A DNA stretch of 64,000 nucleotides, taken from NCBI RefSeq assembly GCF_010994095.1, contig NZ_WJYO01000006.1, forward strand, positions 1 through 64,000, given 5' to 3'. Positions 37,272 through 46,066 of this stretch are shown here, in pieces. The DNA is from Mumia xiangluensis. Its GTDB lineage: Bacteria; Actinomycetota; Actinomycetes; Propionibacteriales; Nocardioidaceae. The notes beneath the pieces were generated by a model. That model saw only the letters and a list, made by a program, of their open reading frames with translations. It searched no databases and had not been told where the DNA came from. Within the stretch, counting starts at the first letter, position 1; each line of letters opens with the position of its first letter. A program made the position numbers and the translations under genes.

Positions 37272-40037
37272 GTGAGCGACGAACCACCACCCCCGTACGC
37301 ACTCACTGCCGAGGAGGCCGTCGCCGCCGGTGGGTCGGACGCCTCCACAGGCCTCACCGCCGCCGAGGCAGCAGCCCGGCTCGCGTCGTACGGGCCCAAC
37401 CAGATCGCTGCCGAGAAACCACCGACCGCCTGGGCGATCGCGGCGCTCCAGCTCCGCGACCCGATGAACATCATGCTCGTCGCGGTCGCCGTCGTCAGCC
37501 TGGTCATCGGCGAGGTCTCGACCGGTGTCGTCGTCGCCTTCCTGATCCTCCTCAACGTCGTGCTCGGGACCCGCCAGGAGCTGACCGCGCGGGCGAGCGT
37601 CGACGCCCTGGCGAAGATCCAGGTCCCGCAGGCACGCGTGGTCCGCGACGGCGAGCAGCGGCTCGTGCCCGCGACCGAGGTGGTCCCCGGAGACGTGCTG
37701 CAGGTCGAGGCCGGCGACATCGTCGCCGCCGACGGCCGCATCCTCCGGTCCGCGACGCTCGAGGCGCAGGAGGCGGCGCTGACCGGCGAGAGCGCGCCGA
37801 TCCCGAAGGATGCGCACGCGCTGCCGTCGGCCGAGGTGCCGCTGGGGGACCGCACGAACATGCTCTTCCAGAACACGTCGGTGACCCGCGGGACCGGGGC
37901 GCTCGTGGTGACCGCCACGGGCATGCAGACGCAGATGGGCCAGATCGCGACGATGCTGACCTCGGTGACCCGCAGCCGGTCGCCGCTGCAGAAGGAGCTC
38001 GACGCGCTGACGAAGGTGCTCGGCCTCGTCGCCTGGGGGGCGGTGGCGATCATCGTGGTCGTCGGTCTCCTCCGCGGCATCCCGGGGAAGGACCTCCTGC
38101 TGCTGGGGACGGCGATGGCGATCTCCGCGATCCCGACCGGCATGCCCGCCTTCGTGTCGGGCCTGCTGTCGCTCGGAGCGAAGCAGCTCGCGGAGGCGAA
38201 GGCGGTCGTGAAGAACCTCACCGACGTCGAGACCCTCGGCGCCACCAGCGCGATCAACACCGACAAGACCGGCACCCTCACGCTCAACCAGATGATGGTG
38301 TCGATGCTGTACGCGTCCGGCGAGTGGTTCACCGTCGAGGGCGAGGGCTACCGCAAGACGGGAGAGATCCGTGCCGTCGCCGGTGCGCCGGCCCCGGACT
38401 TCACCAGGCTCGGGCTGGGTCTCGTCCTGGACAGCGACGCCGTGGTCGGCGACGACCAGACGGTGATCGGAGACCCGACCGAGGCGGCACTCGTCGTCCT
38501 CGCCGCGAAGCTGGGGATCGACGCCGAGGAGACCCGGCGTGCGTACCCGCGGCTGGCCGAGGTCCCGTTCGACTCCGACTACAAGTTCATGGCGACGTTC
38601 CACCGCGTCCACGTCGACGGCGCCGAGCACGTGATGGCGCTCGTGAAAGGTGGGCCGGACGTCGTCCTCGCCCGATGCAGCAGCGCCGGCGGGCCGCTGA
38701 GCAGATCGGTCGTCCCCATCGCGGAGGCGGAGGCGGGGATCGACGCCGCGAACGAGCGGATGGGCGAGAAGGGGCTGCGCGTCCTCGCGTTCGCCGCAAG
38801 GATCATCGACGATGCCGACCTGCAGCGGATGACCGACGACCCGATGTCGCTCGTGACGGATCTGGGCTTCGTGGCGCTCGCCGGCATCATCGACCCGCTG
38901 CGCGCCGAGGCCAAGGACGCCGTACGCGTCGCGCTGACCGCCGGCATCGACGTACGCATGATCACCGGCGACCACGCCGTGACCGCACGGGCGATCGGCG
39001 AGGATCTCGGCCTAGGCGCCGGAGCGATCAGCGGTACGGAGCTCCAGGCGATGACCGACACCGAGCTGAAGGAGCGCCTCCCGCAGCTGCACGTCTTCGG
39101 GCGCGTGACCCCGGAGGACAAGCTGCGGCTCGCCCGCGCGATGCAGGAGGAGGGCCTCATCGTCGCGATGACCGGCGACGCGGTGAACGACGCCGCCGCC
39201 CTCAAGCAGGCCGACATCGGCGTGGCGATGGGTAGCGGCAGCGAGGTCACGAAGCAGGCCGGGCGGATGATCCTCACCGACGACAACTTCGGCACGCTCG
39301 TCCATGCCGTCGAGATCGGGCGGCGCGCGTACGACAAGGTGGTCGCCTACGTGCGGTTCCAGATGACCCAGCTGCTCGGGCTCGTCCTCCTGTTCCTTGC
39401 CGCGACCGTGTTCGACATCAACGACGGCGTCGCCATGCAGCCGACCATGGTGCTGTTCCTGCTGTTCTTCGCGACCGCCGTCGGTGTCGTCGTGATCGCG
39501 GTCGACCCGGGCGATCCCGACGTGATGCACCGCCCACCACGCGACCCCGCGCTGACGATCTCCAACCGCAAGGCTGTGATCCAGTGGCTCGTGTACGCCG
39601 CTGCGCTGTTCGTCGCCGGACTCATTCCTCTCGTCGCCGGCCCCGACGAGCCGCGTACGGACGCCGCGTCGGTGTCGATGACGATGACGTTCGTCGTGAT
39701 GGGTCTCGGGACGGCCTTCAACGCGGTCGTGAACCGGCGCGACCCGGCGAGCGGCCTCGAGCCGCCGGTCCTGAAGGCTGTGGGCATCGCGTCCGTGACG
39801 TTCGTGGCGGTGCTGCTCGCGACCGAGCTGCCGACCTTGCGCGAGGGCCTGGGGACGACGCCGCTGACGCCGAGGGAGTGGCTCGTCTGCTTCGGTCTCG
39901 CTGCGCTGCTCCCGCTGGTCGTCGAGGTCGGCAAGCTCGTACGACGTCGGCGTGAGGGCCCGTCCTCGCTCCTCGCGGCGGACGCGGCGGTGGCTCCGGA
40001 GCGGGCTCAGTCCGCGGTGGTGAGCGGGTCGCGCTGA
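37272..40037 (+). CDS. P-type cation ATPase with atypical ion-binding helices
   Basis: A 921-residue P2-like ATPase. It has an N-terminal cation-ATPase domain (TAAEAAARLASYGPNQIA), an actuator domain with LTGESAPIPKD (about residue 171), the phosphorylation motif NTDKTGTLTLNQM (about 330), MITGDHAVTARAIG and a hinge reading TGDAVNDAAALKQADIGVAMG (about 634). The M4 motif is PTGMPAFVSG where Ca2+ pumps have PEGLP, and the M6 region (PTMVLFLLFFATAVGVVVIAVD) lacks the usual NLVTD. Both remove expected cation ligands, so the ion is uncertain. GTG 37272 follows AAGGGA. It shares one base with the next gene. Confidence 0.92.
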   Translation: MSDEPPPPYALTAEEAVAAGGSDASTGLTAAEAAARLASYGPNQIAAEKPPTAWAIAALQLRDPMNIMLVAVAVVSLVIGEVSTGVVVAFLILLNVVLGTRQELTARASVDALAKIQVPQARVVRDGEQRLVPATEVVPGDVLQVEAGDIVAADGRILRSATLEAQEAALTGESAPIPKDAHALPSAEVPLGDRTNMLFQNTSVTRGTGALVVTATGMQTQMGQIATMLTSVTRSRSPLQKELDALTKVLGLVAWGAVAIIVVVGLLRGIPGKDLLLLGTAMAISAIPTGMPAFVSGLLSLGAKQLAEAKAVVKNLTDVETLGATSAINTDKTGTLTLNQMMVSMLYASGEWFTVEGEGYRKTGEIRAVAGAPAPDFTRLGLGLVLDSDAVVGDDQTVIGDPTEAALVVLAAKLGIDAEETRRAYPRLAEVPFDSDYKFMATFHRVHVDGAEHVMALVKGGPDVVLARCSSAGGPLSRSVVPIAEAEAGIDAANERMGEKGLRVLAFAARIIDDADLQRMTDDPMSLVTDLGFVALAGIIDPLRAEAKDAVRVALTAGIDVRMITGDHAVTARAIGEDLGLGAGAISGTELQAMTDTELKERLPQLHVFGRVTPEDKLRLARAMQEEGLIVAMTGDAVNDAAALKQADIGVAMGSGSEVTKQAGRMILTDDNFGTLVHAVEIGRRAYDKVVAYVRFQMTQLLGLVLLFLAATVFDINDGVAMQPTMVLFLLFFATAVGVVVIAVDPGDPDVMHRPPRDPALTISNRKAVIQWLVYAAALFVAGLIPLVAGPDEPRTDAASVSMTMTFVVMGLGTAFNAVVNRRDPASGLEPPVLKAVGIASVTFVAVLLATELPTLREGLGTTPLTPREWLVCFGLAALLPLVVEVGKLVRRRREGPSSLLAADAAVAPERAQSAVVSGSR

Positions 40038-41698
40038 TGGCCAAGCCCACCATCGTGACCGTCGACGACGACGAGAGCGTGTCCACCGCGATCGCTCGCG
40101 ACCTGCGGACCCGATACGGCGACGACTACCGCGTCGTGCGGGCGACGTCGGGAGCCGGAGGTCTCGACGTCCTGCGCCGGCTCGCGCGCCGTGGTCAGCC
40201 GGTCGCGCTTGTCGCCGCCGACGAGCGGATGCCCGGAATGACAGGCATCCAGATGCTCTCGCAGGTGCGTGAGTACGCGCCGACCGCGAAGCTGCTGCTG
40301 CTCACCGCATACGCCGACATGGACGCCGCGATCGCCGGGATCAACGACATCGGGCTCGACCAGTTCCTCCTGAAACCATGGGACCCACCCCAGGAACGGC
40401 TCTATCCGGCGGTCGACGAGCTCCTCGACGACTGGCTGCGCGCCAACCCCGACCACACGAGCGACATCCGCGTGGTCGGGCACCGGTGGTCGGACCGCAC
40501 GCACGACATCAAGACCTTCCTCGCGCGCAACCACATCCCGTACCACTGGTACGACGTCGAGGACGACGCCGACGAGGCCGCCCGGCTGCTCGGGCTGGGC
40601 GGCGCGGCGGTCGCCGACGTGCCGGTCGTCCTGACGCCGGAGGGCGTGACGCTGCGCTCGCCGTCGACGTACGACCTGGCGACAGCGCTCGGCCTTCGCA
40701 CCCAGGCGGAGCAGCCCGTGTACGACCTCGCGATCGTCGGTGCCGGTCCGGCAGGTCTGGCGGCCGCCGTGTACGCGGCGTCCGAGGGACTCAGCACCGT
40801 CGTCATCGAGGGCGAGGCGCCTGGCGGACAGGCGGGTCAGAGCGCGGCGATCGAGAACTACCTCGGGTTCCCGCGCGGCCTGACCGGCGGGGATCTCGCG
40901 CAGCGCGCCATCGCCCAGGTGGGCCGCTTCGGTGCCGAGCTCGTGGTGGCGCGCGACGTCGTCGGCCTCGAGCGCCGCGGACCTGTGCGCGCGCTGACGC
41001 TCGCGGGCGGCGGTTCCGTCGAGGCGCGCGCGATCGTCGTCGCGACCGGCATGTCGTACCGGCTCCTGCCCGCGAAGGGCGTCCCGGACCTCACCGGGAG
41101 GGGTCTCTACTACGGCGTCGGGGCAGGGGAGGCGTCGCAGTGCGAGGGCGATGTCGTGCACGTCGTCGGTGCCGCCAACTCCGCGGGCCAGGCGGTGCTC
41201 AACCTCGCCCGGTACGCGAAACGGGTGGTCGTCCTGGCGCGCGGCACATCGCTCGACGACTCGATGTCGCGCTACCTCGTCGAGCGGATCGAGGCCGCAC
41301 CGAACGTCGAGGTCCGGTATCGCGCCGAGGTGCTCGAGGTGAAAGGAGAGGGCCACGTCGAGTCGCTCGTCATCGGCGACCGCGACACCGGGGACCGCGA
41401 GGTGGTGGCGAGCAGCTGGCTGTTCGTGTTCATCGGCGCCACGCCGCACACCGACTGGCTCGGCGGCGAGGTCGTCCGCGACGACGAGGGCTATCTGCTG
41501 ACGGGGCGATGGTTGCAGCGCGACGAGGAGTCACGCGGGTGGCCGCTCGCCCGTGCCCCGTACGCACTCGAGACCAGCGTCCCAGGCGTGTTCGCCGCCG
41601 GCGACGCGCGCCACGACTCGATGAAGCGGGTCGCCTCGGCGGTCGGCGAGGGCGCGATGGCCGTCGCGCTCGTGCACCGCTACCTGGCGGCGACGTGA
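40037..41698 (+). CDS. Receiver-thioredoxin reductase-like flavoprotein fusion
   Basis: A 553-residue fusion. Residues 1-125 are a receiver with D62 in ADERMPGMTG and the lysine in FLLKPWD. Residues 150-215 look like a thioredoxin-fold insert. From about 225 on there is a thioredoxin reductase-like FAD/NADP fold (LAIVGAGPAGLAAAVYAASEG, GGQAGQSAAIENYLGFP, VVGAANSAGQAVLNLARYA, VFAAGDARHDSMKRVASAVGEGA). Where TrxR has CxxC, this reads YGVGAGEASQCEG with a single cysteine, so it cannot perform the usual disulfide relay. It is coupled to the ATPase gene before and the kinase gene after. Confidence 0.9.
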   Translation: MAKPTIVTVDDDESVSTAIARDLRTRYGDDYRVVRATSGAGGLDVLRRLARRGQPVALVAADERMPGMTGIQMLSQVREYAPTAKLLLLTAYADMDAAIAGINDIGLDQFLLKPWDPPQERLYPAVDELLDDWLRANPDHTSDIRVVGHRWSDRTHDIKTFLARNHIPYHWYDVEDDADEAARLLGLGGAAVADVPVVLTPEGVTLRSPSTYDLATALGLRTQAEQPVYDLAIVGAGPAGLAAAVYAASEGLSTVVIEGEAPGGQAGQSAAIENYLGFPRGLTGGDLAQRAIAQVGRFGAELVVARDVVGLERRGPVRALTLAGGGSVEARAIVVATGMSYRLLPAKGVPDLTGRGLYYGVGAGEASQCEGDVVHVVGAANSAGQAVLNLARYAKRVVVLARGTSLDDSMSRYLVERIEAAPNVEVRYRAEVLEVKGEGHVESLVIGDRDTGDREVVASSWLFVFIGATPHTDWLGGEVVRDDEGYLLTGRWLQRDEESRGWPLARAPYALETSVPGVFAAGDARHDSMKRVASAVGEGAMAVALVHRYLAAT

Positions 41699-43080
41699 TC
41701 ACCGTCGATGACCTGCGCGCCCTCCCGTTGTTCGACGGGATGCGCGACGACCAGCTGGCCGACCTCGTCGCCGTCGGTGAGGAGGTCGCGATCGAGCCCG
41801 GCGCGGAGCTCTTCCACGAGGGCGACGATGCCGACGCCTGGTGGCTGCTCATCGACGGCGCGCTCGATCTCCTGCGCCACGTGGGGCGGGAGGACACCGT
41901 TGTACGCCAGATGGACCAGCCCGGGCAGTGGGCGGGCGGGTTCCGGGCGTGGGACGAGCACGGCCGCTACCTCGCCTCCGGACGTGGGGCGCGGCCCGGA
42001 CGGCTCCTGCGGGTGCCGGCTCCGGCGCTGCGGGACCTGTCCCAGGAGTGGTTCCCGTTCGCGGTGCGCCTCATCGAAGGCCTGTACAGCACCGCCCGGA
42101 GCATCGAGTCGACCGTCAGGCAGCGCGAGTCGCTCGTCACGCTCGGCACGCTCGCAGCGGGGCTCGCCCACGAGATCAACAATCCCGCGGCTGCCGCCGT
42201 ACGCGCCGTCGACGCCCTCGAGACGTCCGCCTCGAACGTCCTCGCCTCGGTCGGTGGGCTCGCCGACCAGCAGGTCTCCTCCCAGGACGTCGCCACCCTC
42301 GAGGCGCTGCGACGGGAGATCACACCCCTCGGGGCGGGTGCTGACCCGATCGACCTCGCCGACACCGAGGAGGCGCTCACCGACTGGCTCGAGGCGCACG
42401 ACGTCGAGCGGAGATGGCGGCTCGCGACGACGCTGGCTGCTGCGGGCGCCGACGTCGCGTGGTGCGAGCGGGTCGCGGGATCCGTGGCGCCGTCCGCACT
42501 CGGGCCCGGCATCGCCTGGCTCGCGGCCACCGCCGAGACGGCTCAGCTGCTGAACGAGGTGAAGGTCGCGACGGGTCGTGTCTCTGCTCTGGTCAAGGCG
42601 GTGAAGTCCTACTCGCAGGTCGACCGCGGCGAGACGCGAGCGATCGACGTCACCGAGGGCATCGAGAGCAGCCTGCTCGTGCTCGGTCACCAGCTGCGCG
42701 CCGGCGTCGTCGTGACACGGGACTTCGCGGCCGACCTCCCGACGATCGAGGCGAACGCCGGCGAGCTCAACCAGGTCTGGACGAACCTCGTCGACAACGC
42801 CGTCGATGCGATGGACGGCGCCGGGAGTCTGCGGATCTCCACCCGCGCCACGGACGACGGCGGCGTCGAGGTGGCGGTCGCGGACTCGGGACCGGGCGCA
42901 CCGGAGGCGGTGCTCGCGCGGGCCTTCGACGCGTTCTACACGACGAAGGACGTCGGCAAGGGGACCGGCCTCGGCCTCGACATCGCGCGGCGGATCGTGG
43001 AGGAGCGCCACCGGGGGACGATCGCGCTGGTGCGCGAGGGCGACGAGACGGTGGCACGGGTGACCCTGCCGCCACGGTGA
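41695..43080 (+). CDS. Cyclic nucleotide-binding-domain histidine kinase
   Basis: A 461-residue soluble kinase. Residues 1-125 form a cNMP-type effector domain (LFDGMRDDQLADLVAVGEE, LFHEGDDADAWWLLIDGALDLL). A helical region with the probable phospho-histidine in AAGLAHEINNPAAAAVRAV follows. The HATPase has VWTNLVDNAVDAMDG, ADSGPGAPEAV and GTGLGLDIARRIV. GTG 41695 overlaps the flavoprotein stop (GTGA). It is the natural kinase for the receiver of the preceding fusion protein. No membrane segment is present, so the input is cytosolic. Confidence 0.9.
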   Translation: MITVDDLRALPLFDGMRDDQLADLVAVGEEVAIEPGAELFHEGDDADAWWLLIDGALDLLRHVGREDTVVRQMDQPGQWAGGFRAWDEHGRYLASGRGARPGRLLRVPAPALRDLSQEWFPFAVRLIEGLYSTARSIESTVRQRESLVTLGTLAAGLAHEINNPAAAAVRAVDALETSASNVLASVGGLADQQVSSQDVATLEALRREITPLGAGADPIDLADTEEALTDWLEAHDVERRWRLATTLAAAGADVAWCERVAGSVAPSALGPGIAWLAATAETAQLLNEVKVATGRVSALVKAVKSYSQVDRGETRAIDVTEGIESSLLVLGHQLRAGVVVTRDFAADLPTIEANAGELNQVWTNLVDNAVDAMDGAGSLRISTRATDDGGVEVAVADSGPGAPEAVLARAFDAFYTTKDVGKGTGLGLDIARRIVEERHRGTIALVREGDETVARVTLPPR

Positions 43081-43127
43081 CGCGGCCTCGACCGCTTCGC
43101 GCCTCGACCTTCGAGGGCGGGGCGGAG

Positions 43128-44531
43128 TCAGCGCGGAGTCAGGTCGGCGGGTGAGGCCAGGCGTCCGGCGACGGCGGTCGCCGCCGCGACGAGCGGCGAC
43201 ACGAGGTGGGTGCGCCCGCCCTTGCCCTGCCGGCCCTCGAAGTTGCGGTTGGACGTCGAGGCGCTGCGCTCCCCGGGGGCGAGCCGGTCGGCGTTGAGCC
43301 CCTGGCACATCGAGCAGCCCGCGCCACGCCACTCGCCACCCGCCGCGGTGAACACCCGGTCGAGCCCCTCCGCCTCCGCCTCCAGCCGGATGCGGGTGGA
43401 GCCGGGGACCACGAGGAGGCGGGTCCCGTCGGCGACCCGGCGCCCGTCCAGGACGGCGGCCGCGGCGCGCAGGTCCTCGAGCCGGCCGTTGGTGCACGAG
43501 CCCACGAACACCGTGTCGATCACGATGTCCCTCAACGGCGTGCCCGCTGCCAGGCCCATGTAGTCGAGCGCGCGAGCGGCAGCCGCCTGCGCGGCGGCGT
43601 CGGCGAAGTCGCCGGGGGAGGGCACGACGGACCCGAGGGGTACGCCGTGCGCGGGGTTGGTGCCCCACGTGACGAAGGGCGTCAGCTCGGAGGCGTCCAC
43701 GACGATCTCGCGGTCGAAGACTGCCCCGTCGTCGGTCCTGAGCGTCCGCCAGTAGGCGAGCGCCGACGCCCACGCCTCGCCGCTCGGGGCCTCGGGACGA
43801 CCGCGGAGGTAGGCGAACGTGGTCTCGTCGGGGGCGATCATCCCCGCCTTCGCGCCCCACTCGATCGACATGTTGCACAGCGTCATCCGCGCCTCCATCG
43901 AGAGCGCCTCGACGACCGGGCCCCGGTACTCGACGACGTAGCCCTGCCCGCCGCCGGTGCCGGTGCGGGCGATGAGACCGAGGGCGAGGTCCTTCGCGGT
44001 GACCCCCGGCGGCAGTGCACCAGTCACGGTCACGGCCATCGTCCGCGGGCGGGCCTGGGGCACGGTCTGAGTGGCCAGCACGTGCTCGACCTCGCTCGTG
44101 CCGATGCCGAAGGCGAGCGCCCCGAACGCGCCGTGGGTCGAGGTGTGGGAGTCGCCGCAGACGATCGTCATGCCCGGCTGGGAGAGTCCGAGCTGGGGGC
44201 CGACGACGTGCACGATGCCCTGCTCGACGTCGCCCATCGGGTGGAGGCGTACGCCGAAGTCGGCGCAGTTGCGGCGCAGGGTCTCGACCTGCGTCCGTGA
44301 CAGCAGGTCGGCGATGGGCTTGTCGAGGTCGTGCGTCGGGACGTTGTGGTCCTCCGTGGCCAGCGTCAGGTCGGGACGTCGGACCGGCCGTCCTGCGAGC
44401 CGCAGGCCCTCGAACGCCTGCGGGGACGTGACCTCGTGGAGGAGGTGGAGATCGACGTAGAGCAGGTCGGGCTCCTCGCCCTCGCCGCGTCGTACGACGT
44501 GCTCGTCCCACAGCTTCTCGCTCAAGGTCAT
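43128..44531 (-). CDS. leuC: 3-isopropylmalate dehydratase large subunit (orphan)
   Basis: LeuC with LeuD isomerises 2- to 3-isopropylmalate in leucine synthesis. The protein has 467 residues. The 4Fe-4S ligands are in [13 protein letters not shown] and [14 protein letters not shown], and substrate loops [21 protein letters not shown] and [13 protein letters not shown] are conserved. ATG 44531 is chosen because a good promoter lies just upstream. No leuD lies next to it: the flanking gene downstream is a convergent kinase. The small subunit must be elsewhere, or this is a second large-subunit copy for a related hydro-lyase. Confidence 0.92.
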   Translation of the reverse strand: MTLSEKLWDEHVVRRGEGEEPDLLYVDLHLLHEVTSPQAFEGLRLAGRPVRRPDLTLATEDHNVPTHDLDKPIADLLSRTQVETLRRNCADFGVRLHPMGDVEQGIVHVVGPQLGLSQPGMTIVCGDSHTSTHGAFGALAFGIGTSEVEHVLATQTVPQARPRTMAVTVTGALPPGVTAKDLALGLIARTGTGGGQGYVVEYRGPVVEALSMEARMTLCNMSIEWGAKAGMIAPDETTFAYLRGRPEAPSGEAWASALAYWRTLRTDDGAVFDREIVVDASELTPFVTWGTNPAHGVPLGSVVPSPGDFADAAAQAAAARALDYMGLAAGTPLRDIVIDTVFVGSCTNGRLEDLRAAAAVLDGRRVADGTRLLVVPGSTRIRLEAEAEGLDRVFTAAGGEWRGAGCSMCQGLNADRLAPGERSASTSNRNFEGRQGKGGRTHLVSPLVAAATAVAGRLASPADLTPR

Positions 44532-44546
44532 CGCCACGGACGCGAG

Positions 44547-44576
44547 AATATACGATCCGTCGCGAGCGGTTGTCAG
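44547..44576 (-). promoter_or_regulatory. Sigma-70-type promoter of leuC
   Basis: Read on the minus strand, CTGACA (44571-44576) and TATATT (44547-44552) are spaced by 18 bases. This is the best consensus promoter in the window. It leaves a leader of about 8 bases before the leuC ATG. Confidence 0.7.
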
Positions 44577-45211
44577 ACGAGCTTCGGGAAAGACAGCAGG
44601 ATCCCGCTGAGGATGATGCATCCCACGATGCCGAGGCCGAGGAGTGCCCACTGGCTGCGCGGATCGCGCATCCGTCCGGAGAGAGCTCCGAAGAAGAGCA
44701 CGACCGCGAACGCGATCGTCATCATCGTGTAGTTGTCGCCACGCTGGTTGTTGCGCAGCGCCTCGCGGAACTTCGCGTCAGCACGACCGTCGGCCGCTGC
44801 GGACTCGGTGGCCTCCGGGATCACGTACCCGGGCATCTCGAACGGGCTGGCGGGCGCCGACGGGTCCTGGAGCGGCCGGCTCGCCAGCCACTCCGGGAAC
44901 ACCGTCGCGAGCGGCTCGGGAAAGCGCTCCTGCAGGAAGGCGGTGAGCGTCTGGTCGTCGTCCTGGTAGGCCGCGAGCCACTGCGTGAACAGGCCGACCT
45001 GGATGGTCTGGCGGCGGTTGGCGTCCGCATCCAGGCGGGCGGCCTCGATCCGAGCCGACGACGCCTGGCTGAACGAGATCGACATCGCGCCGCCCCACTT
45101 GCTCGCCTGGAAGCCGGTCCACGCGGTGAGGATGGCGGTGACGGAGAGGAGGAGCACGGTGACGAGCTCACGCCAGTCGGTGCGATCGTGCGTCGCTGCC
45201 CTCGCATCCAT
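44573..45211 (-). CDS. Hypothetical membrane protein, three predicted TM segments
   Basis: A 212-residue protein. One TM segment is near the N-terminus ([21 protein letters not shown]) and two are at the C-terminus ([17 protein letters not shown] and [21 protein letters not shown]), with a 110-residue hydrophilic loop rich in alanine and charged residues between them. I do not recognise the family with confidence. It lies 20 bases after the broken alpha/beta hydrolase gene and before leuC on the same strand. Confidence 0.72.
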   Translation of the reverse strand: MDARAATHDRTDWRELVTVLLLSVTAILTAWTGFQASKWGGAMSISFSQASSARIEAARLDADANRRQTIQVGLFTQWLAAYQDDDQTLTAFLQERFPEPLATVFPEWLASRPLQDPSAPASPFEMPGYVIPEATESAAADGRADAKFREALRNNQRGDNYTMMTIAFAVVLFFGALSGRMRDPRSQWALLGLGIVGCIILSGILLSFPKLV

Positions 45212-45231
45212 GCTCGGAGTATGTCCGAGCC

Positions 45232-46066
45232 TCACGCCGTCCGCTGGCCCACGGCGTCGTCGAGCCAGCGGCGGAGCTCCGTCGCCAGCGCCACCGGAGC
45301 GTCGAGCTGGATGAGGTGCCCGGCGTCCGGGACGACGGTCACCGTGCTCCCGGGGATCGCCGCGTGGAGCCGCTCCGCGCGGTCGGGCGGGATCCAGGTG
45401 TCCTCGGCTCCCCACACGATGTGCGTCGGGGCTGCAACGTCGCCCAGGAGCGGCTCGAGGTCGGCCGTGAAGCGCTCGTCGGCCTGGGCGATCTGGCGGT
45501 AGAACGCGGCCTGGCCGATGGGACCGAGCCAGGGGTCGGTGAGCATCGCCAGCGCTTCCGGCGTCAGTCCGACCTGACTGGCGGTCGCGACGTACGCCTC
45601 GAGCGCTCCACGGTGGACGGCCGCAGGCAGCTGGGCGAACACGTCGGCGTGCTCCTTGACCAGTCGGAAGAAGGGCGAGCCCCACGGGCGCAGCGCCACG
45701 ACGTCGACCAGGCAGAGGGACCCGTACGGCACGCCGTGCAGGAGGTGCCCGCGCAGCGCCACGGCGCCCCCGAAGTCGTGCGCGACGACGTGCGGGCGGT
45801 TCGAGGCTCCAGTGCTGGAGCAGCGCGGCGAAGACCTCGCCCTGAACGCCGAGGTCGACGGCGTGCCCGGCGTCCTTCGACGATGCGCCGTAGCCCGGCA
45901 TGTCCCACAGGTGCACCGTGAAGTCGGCCGCGAGCGCGTCGGCGTACGGCCGCCAGAGCGACGAGGACCAAGGCGTCCCGTGGCACATCACCACCGGCGG
46001 TCCGCTTCCGGCAGTACGCCAGGCGATCCGCCGTCCCTGCCACGAGAACTCTCCGTCGCGTCTCAT
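45232..46066 (-). pseudogene. Alpha/beta hydrolase, frameshifted
   Basis: The first ~90 codons from ATG 46066 encode a normal alpha/beta hydrolase N-terminus (RIAWRTAGSGPPVVMCHGTPWSS, VHLWDMPGYGASSKD, FAALLQHWSLEPP). Near 45794-45796 (GGG on the plus strand) the frame is lost. The second frame continues with HVVAHDFGGAVALRGHLLHG, which has an aspartate nucleophile as in haloalkane dehalogenase-like enzymes, and runs to PDAGHLIQLDAPVALATELRRWL with the catalytic histidine. Removing one base restores a protein of about 277 residues. The ATG overlaps the stop of the WYL regulator gene, so the two form an operon. Confidence 0.85.

Noticed and set aside
43101-43117. Terminator between the cNMP kinase and leuC
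   Set aside because: The hairpin has only 6 pairs with a 3-nt loop and no T-run, too weak to call.
41680-44511. A 943-codon minus-strand frame spanning the kinase and leuC
   Set aside because: It is out of frame with leuC and antisense to the kinase, with no family resemblance.
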